Shown piece by piece: positions 11,967 through 22,748 of a stretch of DNA of 64,000 bases (positions are counted from its first letter, which is position 1; each line of letters starts with the position of its first letter). The notes beneath the pieces are model-generated. The model did not search any database. It saw nothing but the letters and a program-made list of their open reading frames with translations, and was not told the DNA's origin. The position numbers and the translations under genes are program-made. Origin of the DNA: Biomphalaria glabrata (lineage: Eukaryota; Mollusca; Gastropoda; Planorbidae); NCBI RefSeq assembly GCF_947242115.1, contig NC_074716.1, positions 2,080,001-2,144,000 on the forward strand, written 5' to 3'.

Positions 11967-12713
11967 GGCCGACCTCAGGCTTAGTCAAACTAGGGCCTCA
12001 AATTGGTTGGGGCCTCGCAAGGCCTGATGACACCCTCGTTAACAATTGGCCACAGAAACATCAGGGCCGACCTCAGGCTTAGTCAAACTAGGGCCTCAAA
12101 TTGGCGGGGGCATCGCAAGGCCTGATGACACCCTCGTTAACAATCGGCCACAGAAACATCAGGGCCGACCTCAGGCTTAGTCAAACTAGGGCCTCAAATT
12201 GGCGGGGGCATCGCAAGGCCTGATGACACCCTCGTTAACAATCGGCCACAGAAACATCAGGGCCGACCTCAGGCTTAGTCAAACTAGGGCCTCAAATTGG
12301 TTGGGGCCTCGCAAGGCCTGATGACACCCTCGTTAACAATCGGCCACAGAAACATCAGGGCCGACCTCAGGCTTAGTCAAACTAGGGCCTCAAATTGGTT
12401 GGGGGCCTCGCAAGGCCTGATGACACCCTCGTTAACAATCGGCCACAGAAACATCAGGGCCGACCTCAGGCTTAGTCAAACTAGGGCCTCAAATTGGTTG
12501 GGGCCTCGCAAGGCCTGATGACACCCTCGTTAACAATCGGCCACAGAAACATCAGGGCCGACCTCAGGCTTAGTCAAACTAGGGCCTCAAATTGGTTGGG
12601 GCCTCGCAAGGCCTGATGACACCCTCGTTAACAATCGGCCACAGAAACATCAGGGCCGACCTCAGGCTTAGTCAAACTAGGGCCTCAAATTGGTTGGGGC
12701 CTCGCAAGGCCTG
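11930..12713. repeat. 98-bp minisatellite made of a SINE-hAT junction, about 8 copies
   Basis: The period is 98 bp (gatgacaccctcgttaac at 12026, 12124 and 12222). Each unit joins about 36 bp of SINE family 2 body to about 62 bp starting cagggccgacctcaggc, the left end of a hAT-type element. The array therefore arose after the element had inserted, by duplicating the junction. Confidence 0.85.
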
Positions 12714-12837
12714 AATTTTTTTTTAGAGAGAAAAAAAAAATCGAAACTTGGAACAAATGTCAAACGTAGAATGGCCTAGCAGAAACTCATCTGACAAAGA
12801 AAACAGCCCAGCGACTCTTTTTTTCTATGCAAACTCA

Positions 12838-13384
12838 ACAGTTTTAAATTAAACAAGAAGATCCTTGAGACATTTTACGGCGCGACTGTACAAAATCTGC
12901 TAACATTCGGAATAAGTTGTTGGCAAGGCAACGCCTCATCTAAACTGTTGCGACGTCTAGAAAACATTATTAAAAAAGCATCAAAAATTTACAGTCACAA
13001 CATGACCACATTTAAAGGAACTTTTTGAACAAACGCGCCTTAGAAAAATCGAAAAAATCTTGGAAGACAACGGCCACCCTCTCCATCAGAACTACGCCAG
13101 GTCGTCGCGAAGTGGGCGACTGCTGTCAATCAAAAGAAGAACGGAGCGGTACAAAAACTCGTTCGTACCTCACTCGGTCAGACTCTATCACCGCCACTCA
13201 TTGATCAGGGAACATGAAATGCACCAAGATACCTGTGTGTAGTCGCTGAATGAACTCTTCATGTTGTCTGTTGTATTTATGTGTATGTTTCTGTTGTGTT
13301 ATCTTTATATGAGAAACGAGTCCTTGTAATCACAACAAATTTCCGTAAGGATCAATAAAGCAGTCTTAGTCTTAGTCTTAGTCT
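12838..13384 (+). mobile_element. 3' end of a Rex1/CR1-like LINE (family A)
   Basis: One frame gives the typical RT-protein C-terminus: LLTFGISCWQGNASSKLLRR, then ASKIYSH, HPLHQNYARSSRSGRLLS and TERYKNSFVPHSVRLYHRHS. A short 3' UTR ends in repeated cttagt. A family A RT core fragment may also be present at 28075-28306. The copy is 5'-truncated and dead. Confidence 0.75.
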
Positions 13385-13665
13385 ACTAGCCTACCTCTAA
13401 GTCTCTACTATGATTTAAGATGCCATACGAAACGCTTCGGGAATCGCGCTATATGAATGTCTTGTTACGATCTTCTCTATCAGGACTTCTGTAAACACTG
13501 CTAAACAAAACGCAGCACATCTAATACAAAAACTTGACAACAAGAGCTTCAAGTAACAAAGCGGCGGTTTAATTACAATTACATCGACAGCCAATTCAAC
13601 GCAATTGGATACAGTAACTTCAAATGCTTTGCTACACAGCAGAACTGCCTAATTAATCACTACAA

Positions 13666-13839
13666 GGATGGCTGCCTGGTCGTGCGGTTTGCGCGCTGGA
13701 CTGTCGTTCAGATTTATCGATGGTCCAGGGTTCAAACCCTGCCCGCTCCCATCCCCCGTCGTCCTGCGGGAGGTTTGGACTAGGAAGTAATTATCTTCAA
13801 CTCTGAAGGAACATCCGAAACATGTAAAACATTTTACAA
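13666..13839 (+). mobile_element. tRNA-derived SINE, family 1
   Basis: The A-box region is ggctgcctggtcgtgcgg and the B box is ggttcaaaccc. The body continues through cccccgtcgtcctgcgggag to ggaacatccgaaacatgtaa. Near-identical copies lie at 20093 and 62032. The close match between copies suggests fairly recent activity. Confidence 0.9.
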
Positions 13840-14315
13840 CAGTCTCTCTAGCTAGTACAGCTACATTTTCGAGGACTCACTTTGTGGCACACAGTCCTTA
13901 CTGCTTGCTGTCCTGGAGTCTACTGTCCTTTTTTTTACACATTGTCTCTCGACCGTAAGGGCTTTTGGTCACATGACCACAGCACGGGTCATACCTGCGT
14001 GCACTAGCAGTACTGTTTCTAGTCTATCGACAGCCGTTTACCGGTTGACCTGTGTGATTGGCCTGAGTCGTGTGTATCAATAGGCCGCACACACATTAAC
14101 CCTTTCAGTCCGCCACTGGAGTTACTACAGTATTTTATTTATTTAGATATAGATGCAAGATGGTTTAAATTCATTGCGTAATTTAATTTTTCGTTCTTTT
14201 TTATTTATCTAATTTCATTTGGGGGCTCCTAATTCATTTCACATAGGGCCTCCAATTACCTAAGGCCGGCCCTGGAAATAAACTACCTCTACATCATCTG
14301 CACCAAAGATCGCAA

Positions 14316-15584
14316 GGTCTGTCTGTTCTAAAAATGGTGCTTTACTTTTTACATATTTTAGGTTCTGCACAACTTTTCCAAGTTAGCTCCCTTCAACAAC
14401 GTTACTGAATGGCGACCGTGCTCAACATATGGCACTGTGTACAGTCCCAGACTATAATTATAGAAAATAAGACTGGATGTGTGTGTGGTGGGGGGGGGGG
14501 GGAGGTAGGTTATTATAGAACATTGAAGTTTTTAAGCGTAGAAATGATTTCAGGCTTAAGCTTCTCTTATTTCAGCTGGGTTGTTGCTGGGTTGTCGCTT
14601 TACAATGTTGTTGTGTTTTTTGTCAGAGCTTTGATGTAGGCCTATTGTACTAGCGTAAAGAGAATGTAGACTCGGCCACAAAAAAAAAAAAAAGGGTGTG
14701 CATTGTCTGATTCTGTTTGTACAACAAATCCCAGTTCACAGATGTTGAAAACAAAAAATGTACAATACTCAAGATGAAATGCCGCAAGATCTTGTGTGTG
14801 TGTGCGTGCGTTGCGTGCGTGCGCGCGTGTGTGTGTTCTTCTCAAGTATCAACATCATAAATTGCGAGTTTGTTTTGTGTTCACCATTGCTCTAGAAATT
14901 CTGTCTGAAAGCTTGCCAGAACGGCAACAAGAACATAATTAGGGCAATGCTGTTCTATCACCCTCACTCACTCCCTCTCCACACTGCACAGCTTCAACAC
15001 TATTCCAATTATTTGTTTATATCTTATCAAAACAAATCTTAGTTTTGATAAAGTTTAAATGCTTATAGTAAGTATGAAATTTAAAAAAATCCTTTTTTCG
15101 GAACCGGTGTACAAAAAAAAATCCTGTTTTTATTTTGCTATGTATCCTACTAATCTAACTCTATTAAATTCACTAAAATAAATTTTTACAGCATCTTACA
15201 ACAAGTCAGTGATATATGCATAAATATAAATTAAGCTTTTTTTTTAACTTTTGTGTTAGATGTTGGTCGTTATTCCTTGCAGGCCTTGGAGAAACTGGAC
15301 AATGGTCAGAGGTGACTGAAGCTCTTCCCCAGGTCATCATCAGACTACATCATCTGCGAAGAGCATGTCTCGAATAAGGATGGTTCTGATTTTGACAAAG
15401 CTCACTCTGTCTGTCTGTCTGGTACAAATCTTGTACACGTCAGTTCTCCCACTTCCTATTCATGGATCAAGTTGAAACTTTGCACATTTATTCATTACCG
15501 ATGACAACACACGAATCAATCAAACAATCAACCAATTTAGTTAATAATTAATTAAATAATTAGTTCGTGTGTGAATGTTGTTCG
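14316..15584. other. AT-rich non-coding stretch
   Basis: No gene is seen. It includes a G run near 14490 and a GT/GC alternating run near 14795-14835. From about 15390 the text ctgtctgtctggtacaaatc, then atcaagttgaaactttgcac, belongs to a dispersed repeat that is also present near 25380-25690. Confidence 0.45.
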
Positions 15585-15721
15585 AATTTTTAATCCATAT
15601 TGTTTTTGTACAGTAGTTTCGCTGAGCTTGTCAATTGTAGTCAAACTGAATTTCCATTAGATTGGATCAAAAAAAATTATCTTATCTTATCTTATCTTAT
15701 CTTACCTTACCTTATCTTAAT
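15585..15721 (+). mobile_element. 3' end of a dispersed retroelement with (ttatc)n tail
   Basis: The phrase gtacagtagtttcgctgagc, then caattgtagtcaaactgaat, ends in repeated ttatc. The same end occurs at 25820-25945 and, inverted, at 35105-35210. A simple-repeat tail is typical of some LINEs and their SINEs. Confidence 0.65.
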
Positions 15722-15987
15722 AAGTTAGTTGTAATTAATTAATTTTGTTTTATATATAAAAAGGGAGGGGAATCTTGCAGTGTTGAGAGATTTGGCAATA
15801 ATTGTGTGGTTCTTTCCTTATATAAGCTTTGTTTTCTAAAATATATATATATATATATAGGCTATATGTTTTAAAAATATTTCGCTTATTAATTGTAATG
15901 CAAATAAAGAATAGAAAGTAAAACAACAACAACAAAATATCTTATGAAAATTGGTTCCAGACCATGTTTTTTTTTATTTATCTCTAT

Positions 15988-16189
15988 CTGTGGGGCTCAA
16001 CCCCTTTCGGCCTTGGGGCCATATAAATTTCTGACACGCCTGTCACGGACTGCTTCATCGTAAAGTATCATGGAGTCCAATGGGACCCTATAGTCTCATT
16101 ATACACTTTGGGCCAAAATTTCGCGGGGTCTGACAACGCATGCACAAGGGGCCAGATATGGCTTGCGGGCCGTAGTTAAGACATCACTG
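15988..16189 (+). mobile_element. Decayed hAT-type MITE
   Basis: It begins ctgtggggctcaacccc and ends gggccgtagttaagacatcactg, with weak inverted ends. Flanking 8-mers atctctat and atctttac agree at six of eight positions. No coding capacity. The mismatches suggest an older insertion than the copy at 3949. Confidence 0.55.
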
Positions 16190-16197
16190 ATCTTTAC

Positions 16198-17749
16198 CAC
16201 TGATTTTAATATTAGTATGTACGCGAAATAGAGAAAGGGAGATGATTAAAAAAAAACGAAAAAGGATTCGCCACTATGATAGAAAACAAAATGAAGGACA
16301 CGACAAGCGCTACAATCACACTCGTAAAAAGCATAGTGCAATAAACCCAGAAAAACTCAAAACTTGATTGCCCACAGTTATAATCGTTGGTGCGGGAAAA
16401 AGCGATTTCCCCGACCGACAACCGCAGTCTCCGAGGAAGCGGGAAAACATTAAAGGGAGGAAATAAAGATGGCGGTATAAACAGAAATAAAGGAATAATG
16501 TTTCCACTTTTTTTTAACGACCATCCGGGTACCGACATCGCCCCCGCGTGCGGCGATATAAAAAATTTCTGGGCGAGAGAAACGGTAGATGTGAATGCTC
16601 AGCAGTTCAACTTGATGTCAGGGAGAGGAGGATGATTTGTGTCCCTTTGACTTGGAGTTAACTCCGCCTTTATTCAACCTGTTAAGCAGAAGTGGTCAAT
16701 ACCCAACGCTTAGTAGTTAGATCTAGCCCCAGCATTTACACATTAAGGCCCTTGGGGGTGAGGCAGTACTCGGCTCTCACAGTTTAAAACCGGTTGTTGT
16801 TGATGTCGAAAGAGGGGAGGGGGTCATCACACTTCAAGCCCTGTTTGGGGAGTGGGGGGGGGGGGGGGCTAGGATCAGTTTTTCAGTTTGAGGTTGTTCT
16901 TTTTTTAACTATGAGATGTGTAGAAATTGCTTTGATTGCACTCCAGTGCGCTAGGGTTGAATATATATATATTTATATATTTATATATATTGCCCGAAAC
17001 ATTTTTTCAGCCTACAATAAATGGAGCTGCATTACAATAAAGTATGCTTTCATCCAGCCCCCCCCCCCCCAAAATCCATTAAAAAAAAACCCCAGCTTTT
17101 TCTTTATTTCATCAGGCAGTTGCATCACGGGAATCCTGGGCTTATGCCTCTTTTAATTGCCTCTTTTGTGGGCTTTCTTTGCCTCATTTTTTTTTTCGGT
17201 TTCTCCCTCTTTTGGGTTACTCTCTTTTATTCGTGTATGCCTCTTTTCGATTTGGATATTACCTACTGTGTCGGCGGGTATCTTATATAGTATTTGTACA
17301 TGTGGGGGGCGGGGGGCGATGCTAGTCATTTCACTGTTTTGAATAAGGTAGACTATTTAACCCGTTCCTTTAGTGTTGAACCAACATAAAACCTTTTTAA
17401 TTGGTTAATAAAATGGACAATACGATATTTTTAAGCATTTCATACAGGAGACAATTTTTTTTAGTCAAACGTAGATCTATATTTGGGTCAGTGTGTACAA
17501 GTTGAATCAACTCTTTAACCTAAGGGAAAGTATGTAATTATTTCCCTTGCAATGTTGGACTAGTCATTATGCTAAGATATCATCAGTTGTTTCCCTTTGT
17601 TCTTTCCTCTCTACCCTGTGTGTTACGGAGATTAGACAAGCGACAAGTTGGGTGTGGACTGGAAAATGGACGGATCTGCCAAGGGTAAAGGGAGGTAATG
17701 CGTAAAAAAAAAAATTAATAAATTCGCTAGCAACTAAAAAAAGATTCTG
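16198..17749. other. Non-coding stretch without recognised gene
   Basis: It includes a CpG-richer patch at 16385-16560, with aaagatggcgg (YY1-like) and ggcgatataaaaaatttc (TATA-like). Further on are a G run at 16855 and TA repeats at 16960. The short open frames resemble nothing known. A promoter is possible but has no gene to serve. Confidence 0.35.
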
Positions 17750-17890
17750 TATTGAAGATTATCTACTCTATAGTCCAAAGCTCCCGCATGACGATGATGG
17801 ATGGCAGCGGACAGGGTATAAACCCATGTCCATCAAATCAACCAAACGTCAGACCAGCACGCATCCCGCACGACCAGGCAGCCATCCCAA
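17750..17890 (-). mobile_element. tRNA-derived SINE, family 1, old inverted copy
   Basis: Reading the - strand gives ggatggctgcctggtcgtgc and then diverged body sequence, with the B-box region weakened. It is clearly more decayed than the copies at 13666 and 20093. Confidence 0.65.
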
Positions 17891-18006
17891 ATGTAAACAT
17901 GTTAAATGGCGAAATAAGGTTAAAAACTCCCATCAGTTACCGTCCAAAGTTTAAATTTAGTTATGTCTCCTAGTGAGCGCAGTAGGCTGGGGTTCGAATC
18001 CACATA

Positions 18007-18440
18007 GAGTGACATCTTGTCAAGTGATTTTTGTTGTTTGTTGTTGCTGTTGTTTGTTTGTTTGCTGTTGTTTGTTGTTATTGTTGTTGATGTTGTTGCT
18101 GTTTGTTTGTTTGCTGCTGTTGTTGTTGTTTGTTTTTGTTTGTTGTTGTTGTTTGTTTTTGTTGTTGATGTTTGTTTGTTTGTTGTTATTGTTGTTATTG
18201 ATGTTGTTGCTGTTGTTTTTTTTTTTTGTTGTTGTTGATGTTGCTGTTATTGTTTGTTTTTGCTTGCTTGTTGTTATTGTTACTGTTGTTACTGTTGTTG
18301 TTGTTACTGTTGTTGTTGTTACGGTTGTTGTTACTGTTGTTGTTACTGTTGTTGTTACTGTTGTTGTTGTTACTGTTGTTGTTACTGTTGTTGTTACTGT
18401 TGTTGTTGTTACTGTTGTTGTTGTTACTGTTGTTGTTGTT
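18007..18440. repeat. (ttg)n and (ttgttgttact)n microsatellite
   Basis: The left half is mostly ttg/ttt triplets and the right half alternates gttgtt with gttact. All three forward frames are open and give Leu-, Val- or Cys-rich strings. These should not be annotated as genes. Confidence 0.95.
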
Positions 18441-18610
18441 AGAGTCTAGCGTTGCACACCGCCACTCAGGGTTAGTGCAGAAGGTGCACTCTTAGTTGTG
18501 GAACTAGAGATGAATGTTGATAGGACAGAAACAACGGAGTTTGGCCAAAGTCCAGAGACTTACAAAGAAGTTGTGCTCAAGGCAGACATTGTTATGTGTT
18601 TGGGAGGACT

Positions 18611-18835
18611 TGTATCTTATCTTATAAAATACAGACGTTCCTTTAAAAAAGAAGATGATTACTTCCTACGCGTGTTCAATCTAGTCATGCATGTTAAACA
18701 ATGACTTAAAAATTCGGCCAAGTCATTGGTTTTCCTGGCTGACTCAGGCAACCCATTCCATGCTCTAATGGCACTAGCGATAAAGGTGCATTTGTACAAC
18801 TTTGTCCTAGCATATGGAACGAGGAATGTGCCTTA
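18611..18835 (-). mobile_element. 3' end of LINE family B, inverted
   Basis: The text tatcttatcttataaaatac, then acagacgttcc, agaagatgattac, attggttttcctggctgact and aggaatgtgcctt, is the reverse complement of the family B tail at 29200-29465. It directly abuts the family C LINE remnant that begins at 18838. Confidence 0.8.
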
Positions 18836-18837
18836 GT

Positions 18838-20045
18838 GAGTTGAGTTGCCTGAGTTGAAAAGTAAGCTCCCATCTCGTAATGTGCCTACGTTATTTGCGG
18901 CGCATAGGGCAGCAAGCTCTCTCCACAGAGATCGTGACTTCCTCTTCGAAGCTTGCTGCCTAGCCATTTGAGGTCTTCTAAGAAGGCGTGACGTCATGTT
19001 AGGCGTGGATGGGCCTTGTTTTTGATTGCCTCTTTTCGGCTTCCATGTCATAGCTGACTTTGCTAAACGTTTTTCGTCTAAGGATATGCCCCGCGAGTCT
19101 CATATGACGTTCAGTCACCATTTCCCTTACGGAGCAGGGCCGGCCATACAGATTGCGGGGCCCTATGCGAAACAGATTGCGCCTAGTATGGGTAGGGATA
19201 AGGATAATAAGTGAAAATTAAGATTTTTTGTTAGAAAATAAGTTCGTCTTTGCATTTTATTCATACTTTACTAAGTGCAAAATCACGATCAATTAACTTT
19301 ACGAGCCATCTACAAAAGGAGGTTGTTTTCTAACAAAAGGCCGATAAACATTCAGATCTGGCTTTTAGATTTACTATCGACTAGCAAAATATCGCTTTTG
19401 ATTTTTTTTTAAAGAGGTCAAGATCTATATTTATATGTCAGTGACTATTAAAGTAAATAAAGTACTGGAACTTCCTGTTTTGGTCAAAATTCGCGCTATT
19501 ATTTTTATTAAATGAAAGCTGACTATGTTGTTTTTTTTTTGTTGCTTTTTTTTTTAATCGCAAGTAGGATTGGCGTTTTCCATATTGAATGACACCCCCA
19601 AAATGACAAGTTTTCAGGACATTTTTATGAGTCTCAGGATATTTTAATAATGTCAGGAGATTTTCATGACTTTTTTCGTATAGTTTGCAATTTCAGGAGA
19701 TTTATAGGAGCTCCTGTTAAATTGACAGGAGGCCGCGGGAACCCTGTTATAAGTTAAAATGGTTAAACTTAATAATTTACAACTAGAGTTAGCGCGGGCC
19801 CTATGAAAGTGCGGGCCCCACTGCGGCCGCAAAGGTTGCAGTGCCCTAAGGCCGGCCCTGTTAGGGAGGCTACTGCTCGTGAAATGATGATTCTAGAATC
19901 CTTCTCAGCCATTGCTGCTGAGCCACGTATATTTTCAACCTTGTGGATGACCTTCACGTCTCGCAAGGGTAGGTGGACGTTGTGGGTGGAGGTGGTAGTA
20001 TTGTGGAGGCGGACCTTGGTCTGCAGGCTGATTAGTTTGCCCTGT
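18838..20045 (-). mobile_element. C-terminal part of an RTE-like LINE (family C), split by a hAT element
   Basis: On the - strand the frames carry pieces typical of endonuclease-RT C-termini: a CETWK-like segment with WLRRIL from 20045 to 19869, and GRPRLTWRHAF- and WREL-AALCAAN-like pieces from 19126 to 18838. Several frame changes show that it is dead. A 726-bp hAT-type insertion at 19135-19860 divides it. Confidence 0.65.
19135..19860 (+). mobile_element. Non-autonomous hAT-type element, 726 bp
   Basis: The left end cagggccggccatacag and the right end ctaaggccggccctg form an inverted repeat extending into ggggccctatg-like sequence on both sides. Flanks are ttacggag (19127-19134) and ttagggag (19861-19868), an 8-bp duplication with one mismatch. 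The AT-rich interior has no transposase. It interrupts LINE family C. Confidence 0.88.
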
Positions 20046-20092
20046 TAGCCCGTAGTTTAAAAAAAAAAAGGCTTCAGCTACGTTTTTCGTTG

Positions 20093-20266
20093 GATGGCTG
20101 CCTGGTCGTGCGGTTTGCGCGCTGGACTGTCGTTCAGATTTATCGATGGTCCCGGGTTCAAACCCTGCCAGCTCCCATCCCCCGTCGTCCTGCGGGAGGT
20201 TTGGACTAGGAAGTAAATTATCTTCAACTCTGAAGGAACATCCGAAACATGTAAAACATTTTACAA
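20093..20266 (+). mobile_element. tRNA-derived SINE, family 1
   Basis: It is nearly identical to the copy at 13666. A box ggctgcctggtcgtgcgg, B box ggttcaaaccc, tail ccgaaacatgtaaaacattt. Confidence 0.9.
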
Positions 20267-21169
20267 ACAAAACATTCGTCATTAAAACTAAAATAACTAC
20301 ATTAAAATTTCGCGCTTTTCTGTCTAAATATAGATGCAAACTTTAGCTTGACATTGGTTTCCACTCTATGTGTTGGTGGAAAGAAATAGAGAGTTGGGGC
20401 CGGGGGGGGGGGGCAGGAGGCCCGAATCTGTGTCATAAAACTCTGTGCAACAAATCCTGCTAGACAAAAGTCTACGCTGCAGAATAATTGGCGCTCGGCA
20501 ATCGGAACAGACGTTGACCTTTGACCCGGCTGAAAAAAAATGGTTTAGTTCATAATCTTTTGTATCACATTAAAAAGAAATAAAACGTACTTAAAAACAG
20601 ACAGCAAACATAAAAAAAAAAACAAGTTTTCTTAAATGCTATGCGTCTAGAGCCAAACAGCGCAATTATAGCCAGGACTTAAATTACAAAAGCCTAACCC
20701 TAAAAAAAAAAAGGAGTTAGTTTCCATGGAAACATACGCATTCTTAAGTAGTGAAAATAAAAAAAAATAAAAAACTTAAGGTCTGAACCCAATTCTGAAC
20801 GAAACAATAATTTTTTATTTTTTTTTTTGCTTGCTCAATGTGGCGAGAACTCTGGCGAGTCTAAGCCATATTTATCGTCATTCTCTCCCCCTTCAAGTCG
20901 CGAGCGTTAAACGAGGGCGTCTCGGCGATTTACGGCACCCGAGTGAAGCGTCTATGTTAACCCTTTCTCATCCAGCTGCTGATTTATGGCGTCGATAGGG
21001 GATGTGCATGTCGTGTTACCGATTTGCGAAATGACGTCGTAAAAATCGTTTTATCGGACTATGAATCTACAATGCATTTTCGTGGAGAGGGGGGGGGGGC
21101 GGGATGGGGTAAAAAAAAAAAAAGGGGGGGGGGTATTTTTTTGTTCCTGTGTTGCCGATATATCAGAAT
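20267..21169. other. Non-coding stretch without recognised gene
   Basis: It holds G runs at 20400 and 21090-21130, A runs, and a CpG-richer patch at 20880-21000 (tcgcgagcgttaaacgaggg). No protein similarity is seen. Confidence 0.4.
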
Positions 21170-21177
21170 TTAGGCAA

Positions 21178-21375
21178 CAGTGGCGTAGCTAAGAATTAGC
21201 CATCATTTGGGGGCTTGACCTCTTTGGAGGCCCCTGCATTTTGTGTGATATTTAGTACCTAATGAAAAAAAATTTAGAACACTCATTTGATAGGCCCACC
21301 CTCAAGTGGGGGGCCCGGGGGCATTTTCTAATTCTCCCCCCCCCCGCTCCTCCCCTCATCCTAGCTACGCCACTG
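21178..21375 (+). mobile_element. Small hAT-type MITE (cagtggcgtagcta family)
   Basis: The ends are cagtggcgtagcta and tagctacgccactg, a perfect 14-bp inverted repeat. Flanking 8-mers ttaggcaa and atgggcaa match at six positions. The same family is seen at 26163-26360 and, decayed, near 40975-41149. Confidence 0.88.
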
Positions 21376-21466
21376 ATGGGCAAATGTAAATAAGTATTTC
21401 TTACAAGCAATGCTTTATGGTTTCATTTCTCATGAAATAGGCACTACATGCACATTATATGAAATG

Positions 21467-22055
21467 TTCAAGTCAGCGGTGCACAGTTCTGGAGATGCTC
21501 AAGTCACCATTGCACAGTTCTGGAAATGTTCAAGTCACCGGTGCACAGTTCTGGAAATGTTCAAGTCATCAGTGCACAGTTCTGGAAATGTTCAAGTCGC
21601 CAGTGCACAGTTCTGGAAATGTTCAAGTCGCCAGTGCACAGTTCTGGAAATGTTCAAGTCATCAGTGCACAGTTCTGGAAATGTTCAAGTCGCCAGTGCA
21701 CAGTTCTGGAAATGTTCAAGTCATCAGTGCACAGTTCTGGAAATGTTCAAGTCGCCAGTGCACAGTTCTGGAAATGTTCAAGTCGCCAGTGCACAGTTCT
21801 GGAAATGTTCAAGTCGCCAGTGCACAGTTCTGGAAATGTTCAAGTCATCAGTACACAGTTCTGGAAATGTTCAAGTCGCCAGTGCACAGTTCTGGAATTG
21901 TTCAAGTCATCAGTGCACAGTTCTGGAAATGTTCAAGTCGCCAGTGCACAGTTCTGGAAATGTTCAAGTCATCAGTGCACAGTTCTGGAAATGTTCAAGT
22001 CATCAGTGCACAGTTCTGGAAATGTTCAAGTCGCCAGTGCACAGTTCTGGAAATG
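21467..22055. repeat. 31-bp minisatellite, about 19 copies
   Basis: The unit is gtgcacagttctggaaatgt, then tcaagtcgcca. Copies alternate between gtcgccagt and gtcatcagt. As 31 is not a multiple of three, the array is open in all three forward frames, each giving the same shifted peptide. The apparent 190-230 residue proteins are by-products. Confidence 0.95.
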
Positions 22056-22084
22056 GTCTATTTTGTATATGTTCCAGTTTCTTA

Positions 22085-22188
22085 ATGGTTTTCATTGATT
22101 AACATGCATGACTAGATTGAAACAAGAAAAAGGACGCAATTATCTTCTTTTTTGACGTAACGTCTGTAATATATAAGATAAGATGTGC
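22085..22188 (+). mobile_element. LINE family B tail fragment
   Basis: The text gacgcaattatcttcttttt, then gacgtaacgtctg and atataagataagat, is the family B 3' terminus. Only the last ~100 bp are present. Confidence 0.75.
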
Positions 22189-22349
22189 ACATATTCCGAA
22201 ATTTTGTCAACCATGTAGGTACTTGAGCTATTCCAAACTTCTACAGCTTGCAACTGATTTTTTGTGCACAGTTCTGGAAACGTTAACCAATGATAAACAT
22301 GAAGAAACAGGAACAGACACAAAATAGAGCAGCGAGATTCATAACAAAC

Positions 22350-22675
22350 GAATATTCACATTGTCTGCTAAGTCGTTGGTTTTCCTGTCTGATTCAGGAA
22401 ATCCATTCCAATCTCTAATCTCACTTGGGAAGAAGGAGCACTTGTATTAGTTCTAGCGTATGGAATAAGAAATGTGCATTTATCTTTGCGTCTTTCCGAG
22501 TATTTCTTTAGGTTTCGTTTTTCTATTTGTAAATTATGATTTAGTGTTATATGTATTATAGTTACTTTACTTTTGAGTCTTCTGTCCTGAAGTGTCTCTA
22601 AGTTTATTGATTTTATTAATGGTGTTACTCTAATCAAATTAGAATATTCGTTTGTTATAAATCTAATATTGGCCT
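22350..22675 (-). mobile_element. LINE family B 3' fragment, inverted
   Basis: The - strand encodes RVTPLIKSINLETLQDRRLK, then HNLQIEKRNLKKYSERRKDK, and ends in the tail motif for which gctaagtcgttggttttcct is the reverse complement. It is diverged from the copies at 2338 and 29100, so it is an older insertion. Confidence 0.8.
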
Positions 22676-22748
22676 AACTAAAGTTAAATAGCATTTTAGT
22701 TTTATGTTTTTGTTTGATTTGTAAATATTTCTTTTAATAAACCCTTAT

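Larger units (their letters stand above)
11967..14272 (+). mobile_element. Candidate hAT-type element enclosing other repeats
   Basis: The left end is cagggccgacctc and the right end is taaggccggccctg, forming short inverted ends. The right-hand 140 bp (ggcctccaattacctaagg) match another 3' end at 29800-29953. Inside lie the 98-bp array, a LINE remnant and a SINE. No transposase was recognised. The flanking 8-mers (agaaacat and gaaataaa) match only loosely, so the outer limits are tentative. Confidence 0.5.

Noticed and set aside
13666-13740. tRNA gene
   Set aside because: A and B boxes are present, but the sequence continues into a SINE body shared with many copies and the cloverleaf is not convincing.
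17973-18449. Val-, Leu- and Cys-rich open frames resembling membrane proteins
   Set aside because: They are translations of a ttg/ttact microsatellite in three frames.
21410-22102. Open frames of 190-230 codons in all three forward frames
   Set aside because: The 31-bp tandem unit lacks stops in every frame, so each frame shows the same peptide shifted. There is no start context, no exon signal and no family resemblance.
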